The notes beneath the pieces were generated by a model that saw only the letters and a program-made list of their open reading frames with translations, did not search any database and was not told the origin of the DNA. From an uncultured Agathobacter sp. (lineage in GTDB: Bacteria; Bacillota; Clostridia; Lachnospirales; Lachnospiraceae), in NCBI GenBank assembly GCA_934365945.1, contig CAKRNE010000008.1, positions 1 through 64,000 on the forward strand: DNA of 64,000 nucleotides, written 5' to 3'. How positions within the stretch are numbered: the first letter of the stretch is position 1; each line of letters begins with the position of its first letter. The position numbers and the translations under genes are program-made. Positions 45,589-55,884 of the stretch are shown here, in pieces.

Positions 45589-46640
45589 GAATAATTCTCC
45601 AAAAATTTAATTAGTGTATGCATCTGCTCATCAGTTCCTATGGATATTCGCAGATAGTCGTTGATTCGCTCAGGTGTGCTGAAATGCCTGACAAATATAT
45701 TGTCTGCCTTAAGGTCCTCAAAAAGCTTTGTTGCAGAAACATTTGCAGGCTTTGCAAATATAAAGTTGCTCTTTGAGTCACAGAATGTAAAGCCAAGTCT
45801 CTTAAGCTCTTTCTTTGTCCACTCACGTGTCTTTATGACCTTTGCTGTGGTCTCTTCAAAGTATGCTCTGTCTTTTACAGCTGCTGTAGCTGCTTCGATT
45901 GTGATTCTGTCCATGGTATATGAATTGTACGAATATTTCACATCATTCAGATACTTGATAAGCACAGGACTTGCCATGGCAAAACCAACTCTTGAGCCTG
46001 CCAGCGAGCGTGATTTTGAGAATGTCTGTACCACGATGACATTATCATATTTGTCAATGAGCGGAAGCGCACTCTCCCCGCCAAAATCTACATATGCCTC
46101 ATCTACTACGACAATTACATCCTGATTGTGCTCTATTATATCCTCTATCTCATCAAGAGGCATGAGCTTTCCTGTCGGAGCATTAGGGTTTGGAAATACT
46201 ACTCCGCCGTTTGCCTTATAGTAATCTGACGGTACTATTGAAAAATCATCTGACAATGGAAGCTGCTCATAAGGGATTCGAAGCATATCTGCCCACACAT
46301 CATAAAATGAATATGTAATGTCAGGAAACAGTATAGGTTTTTTCGAATTGAAAAATGTCATGAAAATCATGGCAAGTACATCATCAGAGCCAACTCCGAC
46401 AAACACCTTCGAGCTGTCTATCTTATAGAAATCCGCAATTGCATTTACCAGCTTATCAACCCTTGGATCAGGATATAGCCTTAAATCATCTGTATTGAAA
46501 TTACTTAAAACCTCCTTCACTCCCGGCGCTGGCGGATATGGATTCTCATTTGTATTTAACTTAATAACACAGGTATTCTTTGGCTGTTCTCCCGGTGTAT
46601 AAGGTACAACCCTTCGAATGTTATTTTCCCAGTCTCTCAT
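45582..46640 (-). CDS. hisC: Histidinol-phosphate aminotransferase
   Basis: Fold-type I PLP aminotransferase, 352 residues. NTNENPYPP at 29-37, DEAYVDF with D180 and Y183, PLP lysine K209 in TFSKSRSLAGSRVG, and a C-terminal arginine in YLRISIGT. Converts imidazole-acetol phosphate to histidinol phosphate. It stands apart from other his genes, so a broader aminotransferase role cannot be excluded. GGAGGAAAAG precedes the ATG. Confidence 0.88.
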   Translation of the reverse strand: MRDWENNIRRVVPYTPGEQPKNTCVIKLNTNENPYPPAPGVKEVLSNFNTDDLRLYPDPRVDKLVNAIADFYKIDSSKVFVGVGSDDVLAMIFMTFFNSKKPILFPDITYSFYDVWADMLRIPYEQLPLSDDFSIVPSDYYKANGGVVFPNPNAPTGKLMPLDEIEDIIEHNQDVIVVVDEAYVDFGGESALPLIDKYDNVIVVQTFSKSRSLAGSRVGFAMASPVLIKYLNDVKYSYNSYTMDRITIEAATAAVKDRAYFEETTAKVIKTREWTKKELKRLGFTFCDSKSNFIFAKPANVSATKLFEDLKADNIFVRHFSTPERINDYLRISIGTDEQMHTLIKFLENYSC

Positions 46641-46886
46641 TCTTTTCCTCCAAATTTAATTATATGTCAGCCCATACATATTTACTGATTATTCAATTTT
46701 CTTCTCAAAAAACATGATATCAAACATAAAATCAGCGTTTTTATTCACTTTAAAATATGCACCAAAAAAAATGCCAACAATTTAACTTTACCTCATTTAC
46801 TTATGTTTGTAAAGGTTGTATATTACACTTAATCACTATTTTTTATATATATTTTATCTATTTTTAATCAAGGGGGATTATAAATA

Positions 46887-48254
46887 ATGACTAAAAATAA
46901 TTCAAAGGATCTCACTGTAGGTTCTCCTACCGGGCTCATTCTGGGCTTTTCCCTTCCGTTGCTTCTCGGAATGCTTTTCCAGCAGGTTTACAGCCTTATG
47001 GATACTATAATCGTCGGCCGTTTTCTAAGTGTTTCGGCCTTAGCCGCAGTCGGCTCTACCGGAAGCATCTGCTTTCTCATCATCGGCTTCTGCCAGGGTG
47101 TGTGTGCCGGCTTTTCGCTTCCAATAGCCCAGCGCTTTGGTGCCAAGGATGAAAAAGGACTTAAAAAATATGTAGGAAATGCAGGAATTGTCTCTGTAAT
47201 TATCGCAATAATCATGACGGCACTCACTGTGCTTCTCTGCGGTCACATTCTGACCTGGATGAATACGCCAAGCGACATTTACGACCTCGCCTACCAGTAT
47301 CTGATTGTCATATTTGCAGGCATTCCTGCCACAATACTGTATAATCTGCTGTCAGGATATCTGAGATCTCTCGGCAACTCGGTCGTACCTGTTATTTTCC
47401 TTATAATCGCGGCTGTTCTAAATATCGGTCTTGATTTACTTTTCATTCTGGTATTTAACATGGGCGTGTTTGGAGCGGCTTTTGCAACCGTACTGTCACA
47501 GGGTATATCAGGAGTGCTGTGCATCATTTACATAGCAAAAAATGTACCTCTGCTGCATGTAAACAGAAATGATTTGGAGCTTGACTCTTCATATGTCAAA
47601 AATCTGATGGTCATGGGACTTCCTATGGGCTTTCAGTATTCGATAACCGCTATAGGCAGCGTCATACTGCAGACTGCCGTAAACGGCTTAGGCTCCATCG
47701 CAGTTGCCTCAATGACCGCTGCAAGCCGTATTTCGATGTTTATGATGTGTCCATTTGACGCACTCGGCTCCACAATGGCCACCTACAGTGGACAAAATGT
47801 CGGCGCAGCCAAATTTGAACGTGTAAAGAAGGGGCTTATTTCAGCCTCAGTGATAGGATCGATCTATTCGGTTTTGATTTTTGTGGCACTGCTGTTTATA
47901 GCCAACTATTTGATTTACCTGTTTGTATCACCAAGCGAAACAGATGTTGTCGCACAGGCTCATCAGTTTCTGCTGACAAATGCATTTTTCTACATCCCGC
48001 TCGTTCTGGTAAACACAGTCCGTTTCACCATACAGGGCATGGGCTTTTCAGGTTTTGCAATGTTTGCAGGAGTAGCAGAAATGATTGCGCGTTCACTCAT
48101 CGGACTTGTATTTGTACCGATATTCGGCTTTTCTGCCGCCTGCTTTGCAAGCCCACTCGCATGGATATTCGCAGATGCCTTCCTGGTGCCTGCATTCATC
48201 CACTGCCTGCATAAATTGCAGAAAGCAAAATCTAGTCAAGTTACAAGTCTTTAG
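46887..48254 (+). CDS. MATE-family efflux transporter
   Basis: 455 residues, twelve membrane helices in two related halves. Family phrases: PLLLGMLFQQVYSLMDTIIVGRF (N half) and the pseudo-repeat after LPMGFQYSITAIGSVILQ (C half). Na+ or H+ driven drug/metabolite antiporter by family; substrate unknown. AAGGGGGAT lies about 11 bases ahead of the ATG. The 246-base gap before it should hold the promoter. Confidence 0.9.
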   Translation: MTKNNSKDLTVGSPTGLILGFSLPLLLGMLFQQVYSLMDTIIVGRFLSVSALAAVGSTGSICFLIIGFCQGVCAGFSLPIAQRFGAKDEKGLKKYVGNAGIVSVIIAIIMTALTVLLCGHILTWMNTPSDIYDLAYQYLIVIFAGIPATILYNLLSGYLRSLGNSVVPVIFLIIAAVLNIGLDLLFILVFNMGVFGAAFATVLSQGISGVLCIIYIAKNVPLLHVNRNDLELDSSYVKNLMVMGLPMGFQYSITAIGSVILQTAVNGLGSIAVASMTAASRISMFMMCPFDALGSTMATYSGQNVGAAKFERVKKGLISASVIGSIYSVLIFVALLFIANYLIYLFVSPSETDVVAQAHQFLLTNAFFYIPLVLVNTVRFTIQGMGFSGFAMFAGVAEMIARSLIGLVFVPIFGFSAACFASPLAWIFADAFLVPAFIHCLHKLQKAKSSQVTSL

Positions 48255-48319
48255 TAAAAAGTCATTACCAATGATGTATTTAATAGTGTATTTAAAAATT
48301 AATTTATTTCACGACCTAA

Positions 48320-48556
48320 GGAAAGCACCGGCGAACATACTATATATTGAGCTTTACGAAGCAGCTTAGAAGCAGTTAGAATTATGTCCATATACAACAA
48401 TGCCCCAGCATGGACGCTGGGGCAAGGCGTTATGTGCCATGGACGGCACATAAAAGCCGGTTGTGTCATGGTCTAAACACCATAAATCATAATTCTTACT
48501 GCTTCTTAGCTGCGTAGTACTTGCGAAATATATAGTATGGTTCGCCGGTGCTTTCC
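48320..48556. repeat. 237-bp inverted-repeat element with twin ATGGAC-loop hairpins
   Basis: Ends GGAAAGCACCGGCGAA (48320-48335) and TTCGCCGGTGCTTTCC (48541-48556) are perfect inverted repeats, and complementarity continues imperfectly for about 70 bases per arm. The centre has GCCCCAGC-ATGGAC-GCTGGGGC (48402-48423) and TATGTGCC-ATGGAC-GGCACATA (48431-48452). No open frame of note. MITE or structured RNA. Confidence 0.85.
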
Positions 48557-48582
48557 TCATTATAAAAAGATAATTGAAAATC

Positions 48583-50118
48583 TTATGCATTTACCGCATC
48601 TATAAATTTTTGGAACGCTGCACGTCCCTCATCAGTGCACTTGTACACTCCTGCACACTCAAGCACTTCTTTAAATACAAGTCCAATCTCCTCATGGATG
48701 ATACCATCAATATTAGACTCATCAATCTTATCATACTTGGACATAAACTTAAGAGCCCAGTCAGCATGTGATGCAAGAGTCTCAGTCGAATGCAGATCCT
48801 TTCCTGTAAGGATTGCATCCCTAAGCTCTGCCATCTCACCTTTTAATCTGGCCGGAAGCACTGCAAGTCCCATTACCTCGATAAGTCCGATATTCTCCTT
48901 CTTGATGTGATGAAGGTGGGCATGCGGATGATATACGCCAAGCGGATGCTCCTCTGTGGTGATGTTGTTTCTGAGCACAAGGTCAAGCTCATAGTCTCCG
49001 TCACGACGTCTTGCTATAGGTGTGATAGTGTTGTGTGGCTCTCCATCTGTCTCTGCAAAAATAAATGCTTCTTCATCTGTATAGCCTCTCCATGCAAGAA
49101 GAATCTTATCTGCAAGGTCAATAAGCTTATCCCTATCTGCTGACTTGATTCTGATAACAGACATAGGCCATTTTACGATACCTGCCTCGACATCCTCGTA
49201 GCCCTTGAATGTGATTTCTTTCTCTATCGGGGCCTTTGCCATAGCGAAGGTATAGTGTCCGCCCTGGAAATGGTCGTGACTTAAGATAGAGCCTCCAACG
49301 ATTGGCAGATCTGCATTTGAGCCTACAAAATAGTGTGGAAACTGTGTCACAAAATCAAGCAGCTTTCCAAATGTGGCACGCTCGATTTTCATCGGTGTAT
49401 GCTTTGAATTGAACACGATACAATGCTCATTGTAGTATACATATGGTGAATACTGGAAAAACCACTGGCTGTTGTTTATTGTAACAGGGATAATTCTGTG
49501 GTTTTCTCTTGCAGGATGGTTTACGCGGCCTGCATAGCCCTCATTTTCCTTACAAAGCTGGCACTTTGGATATGCGCTCTGCTTAGCATTTTTAGCGGCA
49601 GCAATTGCCTTTGGATCCTTCTCTGGCTTTGAGAGATTGATTGTCACATCAAGTGTGCCATACTCTGTGTCTGTGGTCCATTTCATATCCTTCTTTATAC
49701 GCTGTCTTCTGATATAATTGCTGTCACAGCTTAATTTGTAAAAATAATCGGTTGCCGCAAGTGAAGACTCATTGTCGTATAAATCCTTAAAGCGAGCTCT
49801 GATCACGCTTGGTGCATTTACAAGGCAGCCCATCAGCTTTGTATCAAAAAGATCCTTGTATACAATGCTGTTTTCTTTCATGATGCCATTGTCATATGCG
49901 TATGTCATCATATCCTCGAGTATACCCTCAAGCTTCTCCTCTGCCTCTTCCTGTGTCCATGCCGGCTGAGCCTCTACCTTTTCAAATGTCTCATCTTCGA
50001 TGTCGTCCACTCCGAGTACCTCGAGAAGTCTGTTTACTGTGTATACCTCATCAGCAGGGTCAACAAGTCCTGTTGTAAGACCATATTTTACTAATTCTAA
50101 TATTCTCTCCTGAATCAT
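48583..50118 (-). CDS. galT: UDP-glucose--hexose-1-phosphate uridylyltransferase, class II
   Basis: 511 residues, the long Firmicutes-type GalT. Motifs: GGSILSHDHFQGG (nucleotidyl-transfer His region) and HPHAHLHHIKKENIGLIEVMG. Exchanges UMP between UDP-glucose and galactose-1-phosphate. The ATG at 50118 has AAGGAG 7 bases upstream; another ATG six codons earlier overlaps that site. Last gene of the galactan operon, after galK. Confidence 0.92.
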   Translation of the reverse strand: MIQERILELVKYGLTTGLVDPADEVYTVNRLLEVLGVDDIEDETFEKVEAQPAWTQEEAEEKLEGILEDMMTYAYDNGIMKENSIVYKDLFDTKLMGCLVNAPSVIRARFKDLYDNESSLAATDYFYKLSCDSNYIRRQRIKKDMKWTTDTEYGTLDVTINLSKPEKDPKAIAAAKNAKQSAYPKCQLCKENEGYAGRVNHPARENHRIIPVTINNSQWFFQYSPYVYYNEHCIVFNSKHTPMKIERATFGKLLDFVTQFPHYFVGSNADLPIVGGSILSHDHFQGGHYTFAMAKAPIEKEITFKGYEDVEAGIVKWPMSVIRIKSADRDKLIDLADKILLAWRGYTDEEAFIFAETDGEPHNTITPIARRRDGDYELDLVLRNNITTEEHPLGVYHPHAHLHHIKKENIGLIEVMGLAVLPARLKGEMAELRDAILTGKDLHSTETLASHADWALKFMSKYDKIDESNIDGIIHEEIGLVFKEVLECAGVYKCTDEGRAAFQKFIDAVNA

Positions 50119-50185
50119 GTCATGCTCCTTAATCATTGTCGGGAAAAACCTGTTTATCCGTTACTGTTATTTCATATTGCTAATT

Positions 50186-51355
50186 TTATGCCAGACGGCT
50201 AGGTCCGTCTCCGATTGAAACAACATAAAACTCAGGTGTCTTTCCAACCTTCTCTTCATAGGCCTTTGTCAGGTTTGCCTTAAACTGATCAATAGCCTCG
50301 TCCTTTACTATGCTGACTGTACAGCCGCCAAAGCCGCCGCCGGTGATTCGTGATCCGATAACACCCGGAATCTTCCATGCCTCATCAACAAGTACGTCAA
50401 CCTCAGGACATGATGTCTCATAATCATCACGAAGTGATACATGTGAAGCATTCATAAGCTTTCCAAATGTCTCGATATCATTTTCCTTTAATGCCTTAAC
50501 AGCCTTGATGGTACGCTGGTTCTCATAAACCGCATGCTTGCCTCTCTTACGTGCAACCTCATCCTTAATCGCATCCTTATGAGCCTCGAACTCTTCATCT
50601 GTCAGGTCACCGAGAGTCTTGATGTCACATACTGTCTGTAAATCCTTAAGTGCCTGTGCACTCTCATTTCTTCTGTCATTGTAAGCACTTGTTACAAGGC
50701 TGTGCTTAACCATGCTGTTTGTAACCACGATCTTTGCACCGTCCAAAACGATTGGTGCATACTCAAAATCAAGAGTATTGCAATCAAGGAAAATTGCATT
50801 GTCCTTTTTGCCCATTGCAGATGCAAACTGATCCATGATACCGCAATTACAGCCGTTGTAGTTGTTCTCTGAATACTGACCGATAAGTGCAATATCCTGA
50901 TTTGTCACGTCAAAGCCATAAATATCCTTTAACATATATCCTGTAACCACCTCAAGAGATGCTGATGAAGAAAGTCCTGAGCCGTTTGGAATATTTCCGA
51001 ATAAAACAATATCAAGACCTCTTTCAAGCTTCATTCCGCGTCCCTCGAAGGCCCACATAACGCCCATTGGATAGTTTATCCAAAGTCCGTCCGGATCAGG
51101 TGTAAACTCATCAAGTGATGACTCAACCACACCCAGATTGTCAAAATTCATAGAGTAGAAACGAAGCTTCCTGTCATCGCGCTTTCTTGCTGCCATATAT
51201 GTACCGATGGTAAGTGCACATGGGAACACATGTCCTCCATTGTAGTCAGTGTGCTCACCGATCAGATTTACACGTCCCGGAGCAAAATATACTCTGATAT
51301 CCCCATCTGCTCCAAAAAGCTCCTTGAATTTGTCTAATACGTTCTGCTGTATCAT
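50186..51355 (-). CDS. galK: Galactokinase
   Basis: GHMP kinase, 389 residues. GRVNLIGEHTDYNGGHVFP is the galactokinase signature, GSGLSSSASLEV the ATP-binding GHMP loop, and GSRITGGGFGGCTVS the C-terminal motif. Phosphorylates galactose for GalT. GGAG precedes the ATG at 51355. Placed between the galactanase and galT. Confidence 0.95.
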   Translation of the reverse strand: MIQQNVLDKFKELFGADGDIRVYFAPGRVNLIGEHTDYNGGHVFPCALTIGTYMAARKRDDRKLRFYSMNFDNLGVVESSLDEFTPDPDGLWINYPMGVMWAFEGRGMKLERGLDIVLFGNIPNGSGLSSSASLEVVTGYMLKDIYGFDVTNQDIALIGQYSENNYNGCNCGIMDQFASAMGKKDNAIFLDCNTLDFEYAPIVLDGAKIVVTNSMVKHSLVTSAYNDRRNESAQALKDLQTVCDIKTLGDLTDEEFEAHKDAIKDEVARKRGKHAVYENQRTIKAVKALKENDIETFGKLMNASHVSLRDDYETSCPEVDVLVDEAWKIPGVIGSRITGGGFGGCTVSIVKDEAIDQFKANLTKAYEEKVGKTPEFYVVSIGDGPSRLA

Positions 51356-51521
51356 TTTTTCTTCTCCTTTGCTGATTGTATTTGCGTTAAATTGATAGTT
51401 AAAATATTTCGTTTTTCTTTATAACTCTATTATAACTGCACATTTTTACATTGCAATACATCCGACTGAAAATGCAACATAACAAATCAAATCATGCAAC
51501 AAAATTACATATGTTATTATT

Positions 51522-52631
51522 TTATTTTTTAAAATTCTTAATAACATCAAGTGCCGGCAGCATATTTCCATCATAGTCAAAAAGTGCCTGGTTTGCCCAC
51601 TCATTGCCGCATGGTCCCGGATCATTCATGTACTTAAGTGAAGCAGGTGTAGCCCAGCCTGAGCCCGGTACAGGAATCCACGCAGGCTCCCACCAGAAAA
51701 ATCCTTTTCCGTGGTCATCCACCACATTTGCCACCCTGTTTAAGAAATCCTTTGTAAAGTCAGCCTGCCCCTCAATAGTCATAGGATAATCTATCTTCTC
51801 GACAAGCTCCGGTTTTGTCGCATAGCCCTTGCGCTCAGAATCAGCAAGCTTCTCGTACTCCTGGTAGCTGTCCATTGTAAAGCCCATGGATACCTCAGCG
51901 ATGATAAGGTCCTTATTGAAACGCTTTGCAATGTCATTCATGTTGAACTCAAGCTGGTCAAGTGAGCCGTGCCAGAAAGGATAGTATGACAATCCGATAT
52001 ACTCAAACTCCTCTCCTCTTTCGATGAAGTTTGTAAACCATCTGACATAAAGCTCATTGTTTCCACCATTATCGAGGTGAATCATAATCGGAATATCAGC
52101 ATTTACCTTGCGGCAGGCACGTATTCCGGCATTCACAAATTTTGCTATATTATCGTAGTTAGGTACATTTCCCTCAGGCCACAAAAGTCCGTTTGAAAGC
52201 TCATTACCTACCTGAATCATTGTGACATTTACACCTGCCTCAATAATCTTTGTCAGATTTTCAAGTGTAAAATCATATACAGCCTGCTCCAGCTCGTCCA
52301 CACCGAAATTCTTCCATGCCTTTGGCTTAATCTGCTTTCCCGGATCTGCCCAGAAATCACTGTAGTGGAAATTCAAAAGCACTCCAAAGCCTGCATCTGT
52401 GACCTTTTTTCCGATAGCGATAGTTTCAGCCAGGTCATTGTTACCCGCACCGTAAGGCTCACCATCCTCTGATTTTGGGTCGTTCCACAGACGAAGACGG
52501 ATTGTGTCAACATCATGCTCCTTCATGATGTCAAGAATATCCTTCTCCTTTCCATCCTCGTAGTATTTTGCTCCGCAGCGTTCCAACTCGAGCAAGGTCG
52601 ATAAATCCATACCCTTAATAAATTTTGACAT
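51522..52631 (-). CDS. GH53 endo-beta-1,4-galactanase, apparently cytoplasmic
   Basis: 369 residues of glycoside hydrolase family 53. Acid/base E144 in QVGNELSNG and nucleophile E246 in IIAEVSMGF; RLRLWNDPKSEDG and LLNFHYSDFWADPGKQ are family landmarks. No signal peptide or anchor is present (starts MSKFIKGMDLSTL), unlike secreted galactanases, so it should cut imported galacto-oligosaccharides inside the cell. Lies between lacZ and galK in the operon. Confidence 0.9.
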   Translation of the reverse strand: MSKFIKGMDLSTLLELERCGAKYYEDGKEKDILDIMKEHDVDTIRLRLWNDPKSEDGEPYGAGNNDLAETIAIGKKVTDAGFGVLLNFHYSDFWADPGKQIKPKAWKNFGVDELEQAVYDFTLENLTKIIEAGVNVTMIQVGNELSNGLLWPEGNVPNYDNIAKFVNAGIRACRKVNADIPIMIHLDNGGNNELYVRWFTNFIERGEEFEYIGLSYYPFWHGSLDQLEFNMNDIAKRFNKDLIIAEVSMGFTMDSYQEYEKLADSERKGYATKPELVEKIDYPMTIEGQADFTKDFLNRVANVVDDHGKGFFWWEPAWIPVPGSGWATPASLKYMNDPGPCGNEWANQALFDYDGNMLPALDVIKNFKK

Positions 52632-52668
52632 TTTAATTCTCCTTAATTCTTATATCATTTATGATTAA

Positions 52669-55600
52669 TCATATTCCGCGGAAACAGAATGTGAATTCCA
52701 TTTTCTCTGAGGCATCAAGCAGGTACTCCGGATGAGTATGTGAGCCCCAGCTGTCGTCTCCGCCTACACCCATCTGCTTCTTTGCCACACGGACAACAGT
52801 ATAGTGTACAGGTGGAAGTTCGAAATGATGCGCTGCATTTTCCAGCTCATGTGGTGTATATGGCAGTGCCGAAAACGAGAGCTCATCACCAAAGAACAGC
52901 ATGCCTCTGCCCTTCTTATCCATTACCTTTGCATATCTTACTCTGCACTTGTTGCCGCTCTCCTGCGGAACGAGGTACTCGGCAATGTTGTCTGCCACTT
53001 TATTCTCGTATACACCATACTTTCCGCCATGCTGTCTGTCCTCGTATGTCTCCTGTGGTCCGAGTCCATACCATTTCACTGTATCATAATCGGCATCCAG
53101 CTTGAACATCATGCCAAACTCCGGCATATCGCCAAGTTCCTTTACAGGGTCATATGACAGAGTTGTCTCGATTGTTCCATCACCAAACACTCTGTATGTC
53201 ACCTCGCATGAGCTCTGCGGTGTGGTAGGCATGAAATAAGTGTATGTGATGGCGATATTGTTGTCATTTTTTTCTACCCTTGGTGATGTATCTGCAAAGC
53301 GCTGATTCTGTCTGGTGGTCACATACATGCTGGCAATCTTCCACTGTGCATAGCGCTGTGGCATCATGTTGCCGGAATCATTGTTGGTAGGTGTTCTCCA
53401 GAAATTCGGCAGTGGGATAGTATTTGGAAGCATCTCGACGCCACCATATACATATGAAACCATTCCCAGATTCATTCTTGAGAAAAGTGCCTTAAAGTTC
53501 TCACCTCTTACAAGGATATTTCCGTTTCCAACAACAAGCTCAACTGATTTGTCGCATGAATACTCACTTACAGGCTTCTTTATCATATGCTGTCCGAATG
53601 CAATCTCATATCCTGCCTTTTCCCATATAGTGTTTTCCTTCAATACAAATGATACCACAATACAGTACTCTTTTTCCACATCTATCATGGAATTTTTAAG
53701 AGTCACCGGCACCTCATAGCTTGCCCTATCCATCGGTGGAACAGATATCTGAAGCTTTGTCCTGTAAACCTCCTCACCGTCTGCAAGAAGAATGGCAAAA
53801 GCATCAAAAACCGATGTATTTACAAAGAGATTTTTGTTTATGACTGTAAAGATGTAGTCGCTGTCAAACTCAACCGAGATATTCTGATAATTGAACTTCA
53901 CCTCCTGCATCTTTGGAGAAGCCTCTCTCTCTCCGCCGTAGCAGATGCCGTTTCCGCTGAAATCTCCATCAGTAGGTCTGTCGCCGAAATCTCCGCCATA
54001 TGTGAGGAACCACTTGCCGTATCTGTCCTTTTTATAGATTGACTGGTCGATATAATCCCAGATAAATCCGCCCTGATATCTAGGCTCGCGGTCTGTAAGC
54101 TCTGTATATTTGTGCATAGCACCGCAGGAATTTCCCATTGCATGTGTATATTCGCAGCAGATAAACGGTTTCTCAGGATGCTCTGCCAGGAATTTTTCAA
54201 TGCCTGCAGCCGGAGTATACATCTGGCTTTCCATGTCGCTTGTGTCATTATAGCTTCTATCGTTAAATACTCCCTCATAATGTACCAGACGATGCTTATC
54301 AAGCTGCCTGAAAAGCTGTGACATCTCATATATGGTCTTGCCGCCAAACGACTCATTTCCGCATGACCATATAAGGATTGCCGGATGATTTTTATCTCTC
54401 TGATAGCATGAATTGGCGCGGTCGAGCATCATTTCTCTCCACTGTGGCTTGTCCTTTGGCACAACAAAGTCAAGGTCAACATAGCCCTTATTATATGCCT
54501 CCCATGTGCCATGACTCTCAAGATTGTTCTCAGCTATCATATAGATTCCATAAATATCGCAAAGCTCATAGAGCATGGAATCATCAGGATAATGGCTTGT
54601 TCTTATAGCATTGATATTGTTCTTTTTCATTGTGACAATATCCTTTATCACCTCATCACGGTTTGGCACACGGCCTGTTATTGAGCTGAACTCATGGCGG
54701 TTTACACCCTTAAATACAATCCTCTTACCGTTTAGCTTCATGAGTCCGTCTACCATCTCAAATCGTCTGAAGCCTGCCAGCTGGCTGATAAACTCGGTCT
54801 CATTTCCATGCGTATCTTTAACTATAATTTTAACCTCATACAGATTCGGCTTTTCAGCGCTCCATAACAGAGGATTTTTCACATTACATGAACCCTCGCA
54901 AATTTCCTTATTCCTAAGCTCTATATCAAACTCTTCCAATAAAAGCTTTGCCCTGTCATATTTTTCCACAGACAAATCGCCCAGCTCATAAAGCCTTACA
55001 CTTGCAATACCATCACCATCTGCCTTTATTGACACACTAAGTGTACCCTCGTCAAAGGTATCATTAAGTGTAGGAACAACTGACAGATCCTCCACATGTG
55101 CACAAGGAACCTCATACAAAAATACATCTCTGAAAATGCCTGAAAATCTGTAAAAATCCTGATCCTCACACCAGCTGCTTGATGTCCATTTCCATACCCT
55201 GACCGCAAGCTTGTTCTCACCCTCGACAATATAATCAGTCAGCTCGAAATCAGACGGATCAAATGTGTCCTCACTGTAGCCGACATAGTGTCCATTCAGC
55301 CAGAGTGCAAAACCGCTCTCCACTCCCTGGAACGAAATACACACCCTCTTGTTCTTCATATTCTCAGGGATTGTGAAATACTTCACATAGCTTGCAACCG
55401 GATTAAAAATCTCAGGTACCTCGCCCGGCTTTATAGACTCATCAGCCTCCCACGGATATGTGGTATTCGTATAAATTGGCACGTCATAGCCTTCCATCTG
55501 GATATGTGCCGGAACCCTGATTTCATCCCAGCCTTTGCAATCATAGTCAGCTGCCTCAAAGCCACAAGGAGCCAGGGACTGATTCTTTGCATATGCAAAC

Positions 55601-55752
55601 TTCCATAAGCCGTTCATATCATATCTCAGGCTTGATTTTCCTTTAATTTTCTCCAGTTCATTTTTATAGCACACATGATCCGAATGAGCCGCAAGTCTGT
55701 TCTGCTCAAATATTTCCGGATTCTTAATGATATTTGAATCAAAATTACTCAT
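52669..55752 (-). CDS. lacZ: GH2 beta-galactosidase (LacZ type)
   Basis: 1027 residues, full-length LacZ architecture: jelly roll, Ig-like domains, TIM barrel and C-terminal Bgal_small_N domain. Acid/base E467 in IWSCGNES and nucleophile E534 in ICCEYTHAMGNS; the substrate-binding NRHEFSSITGR segment at 351-361 is present. Releases galactose from oligosaccharides delivered by the ABC transporter. Cytoplasmic. A stable hairpin (55828-55857) precedes the gene in the operon. Confidence 0.95.
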   Translation of the reverse strand: MSNFDSNIIKNPEIFEQNRLAAHSDHVCYKNELEKIKGKSSLRYDMNGLWKFAYAKNQSLAPCGFEAADYDCKGWDEIRVPAHIQMEGYDVPIYTNTTYPWEADESIKPGEVPEIFNPVASYVKYFTIPENMKNKRVCISFQGVESGFALWLNGHYVGYSEDTFDPSDFELTDYIVEGENKLAVRVWKWTSSSWCEDQDFYRFSGIFRDVFLYEVPCAHVEDLSVVPTLNDTFDEGTLSVSIKADGDGIASVRLYELGDLSVEKYDRAKLLLEEFDIELRNKEICEGSCNVKNPLLWSAEKPNLYEVKIIVKDTHGNETEFISQLAGFRRFEMVDGLMKLNGKRIVFKGVNRHEFSSITGRVPNRDEVIKDIVTMKKNNINAIRTSHYPDDSMLYELCDIYGIYMIAENNLESHGTWEAYNKGYVDLDFVVPKDKPQWREMMLDRANSCYQRDKNHPAILIWSCGNESFGGKTIYEMSQLFRQLDKHRLVHYEGVFNDRSYNDTSDMESQMYTPAAGIEKFLAEHPEKPFICCEYTHAMGNSCGAMHKYTELTDREPRYQGGFIWDYIDQSIYKKDRYGKWFLTYGGDFGDRPTDGDFSGNGICYGGEREASPKMQEVKFNYQNISVEFDSDYIFTVINKNLFVNTSVFDAFAILLADGEEVYRTKLQISVPPMDRASYEVPVTLKNSMIDVEKEYCIVVSFVLKENTIWEKAGYEIAFGQHMIKKPVSEYSCDKSVELVVGNGNILVRGENFKALFSRMNLGMVSYVYGGVEMLPNTIPLPNFWRTPTNNDSGNMMPQRYAQWKIASMYVTTRQNQRFADTSPRVEKNDNNIAITYTYFMPTTPQSSCEVTYRVFGDGTIETTLSYDPVKELGDMPEFGMMFKLDADYDTVKWYGLGPQETYEDRQHGGKYGVYENKVADNIAEYLVPQESGNKCRVRYAKVMDKKGRGMLFFGDELSFSALPYTPHELENAAHHFELPPVHYTVVRVAKKQMGVGGDDSWGSHTHPEYLLDASEKMEFTFCFRGI

Positions 55753-55827
55753 ATTTTATACACTCCTATCTATTGTATTTATTATTTGATACATGTCTGT
55801 TTTAAACACAAATCCCTCTTATAAGAC

Positions 55828-55857
55828 GAAGGCAAATAATAAACATTATTTGCCTTC
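55828..55857. promoter_or_regulatory. Intercistronic hairpin between permease and lacZ
   Basis: Perfect 13-bp stem GAAGGCAAATAAT/ATTATTTGCCTTC with AAAC loop. On the minus strand no U run follows, so mRNA processing or stabilisation is more likely than termination. Confidence 0.6.
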
Positions 55858-55884
55858 TTGATTTTTAACAATATTATCTTACTT

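Noticed and set aside
48366..48590. 74-codon frame across the 237-bp palindrome
   Set aside because: It runs through both arms of the inverted repeat without a ribosome site.
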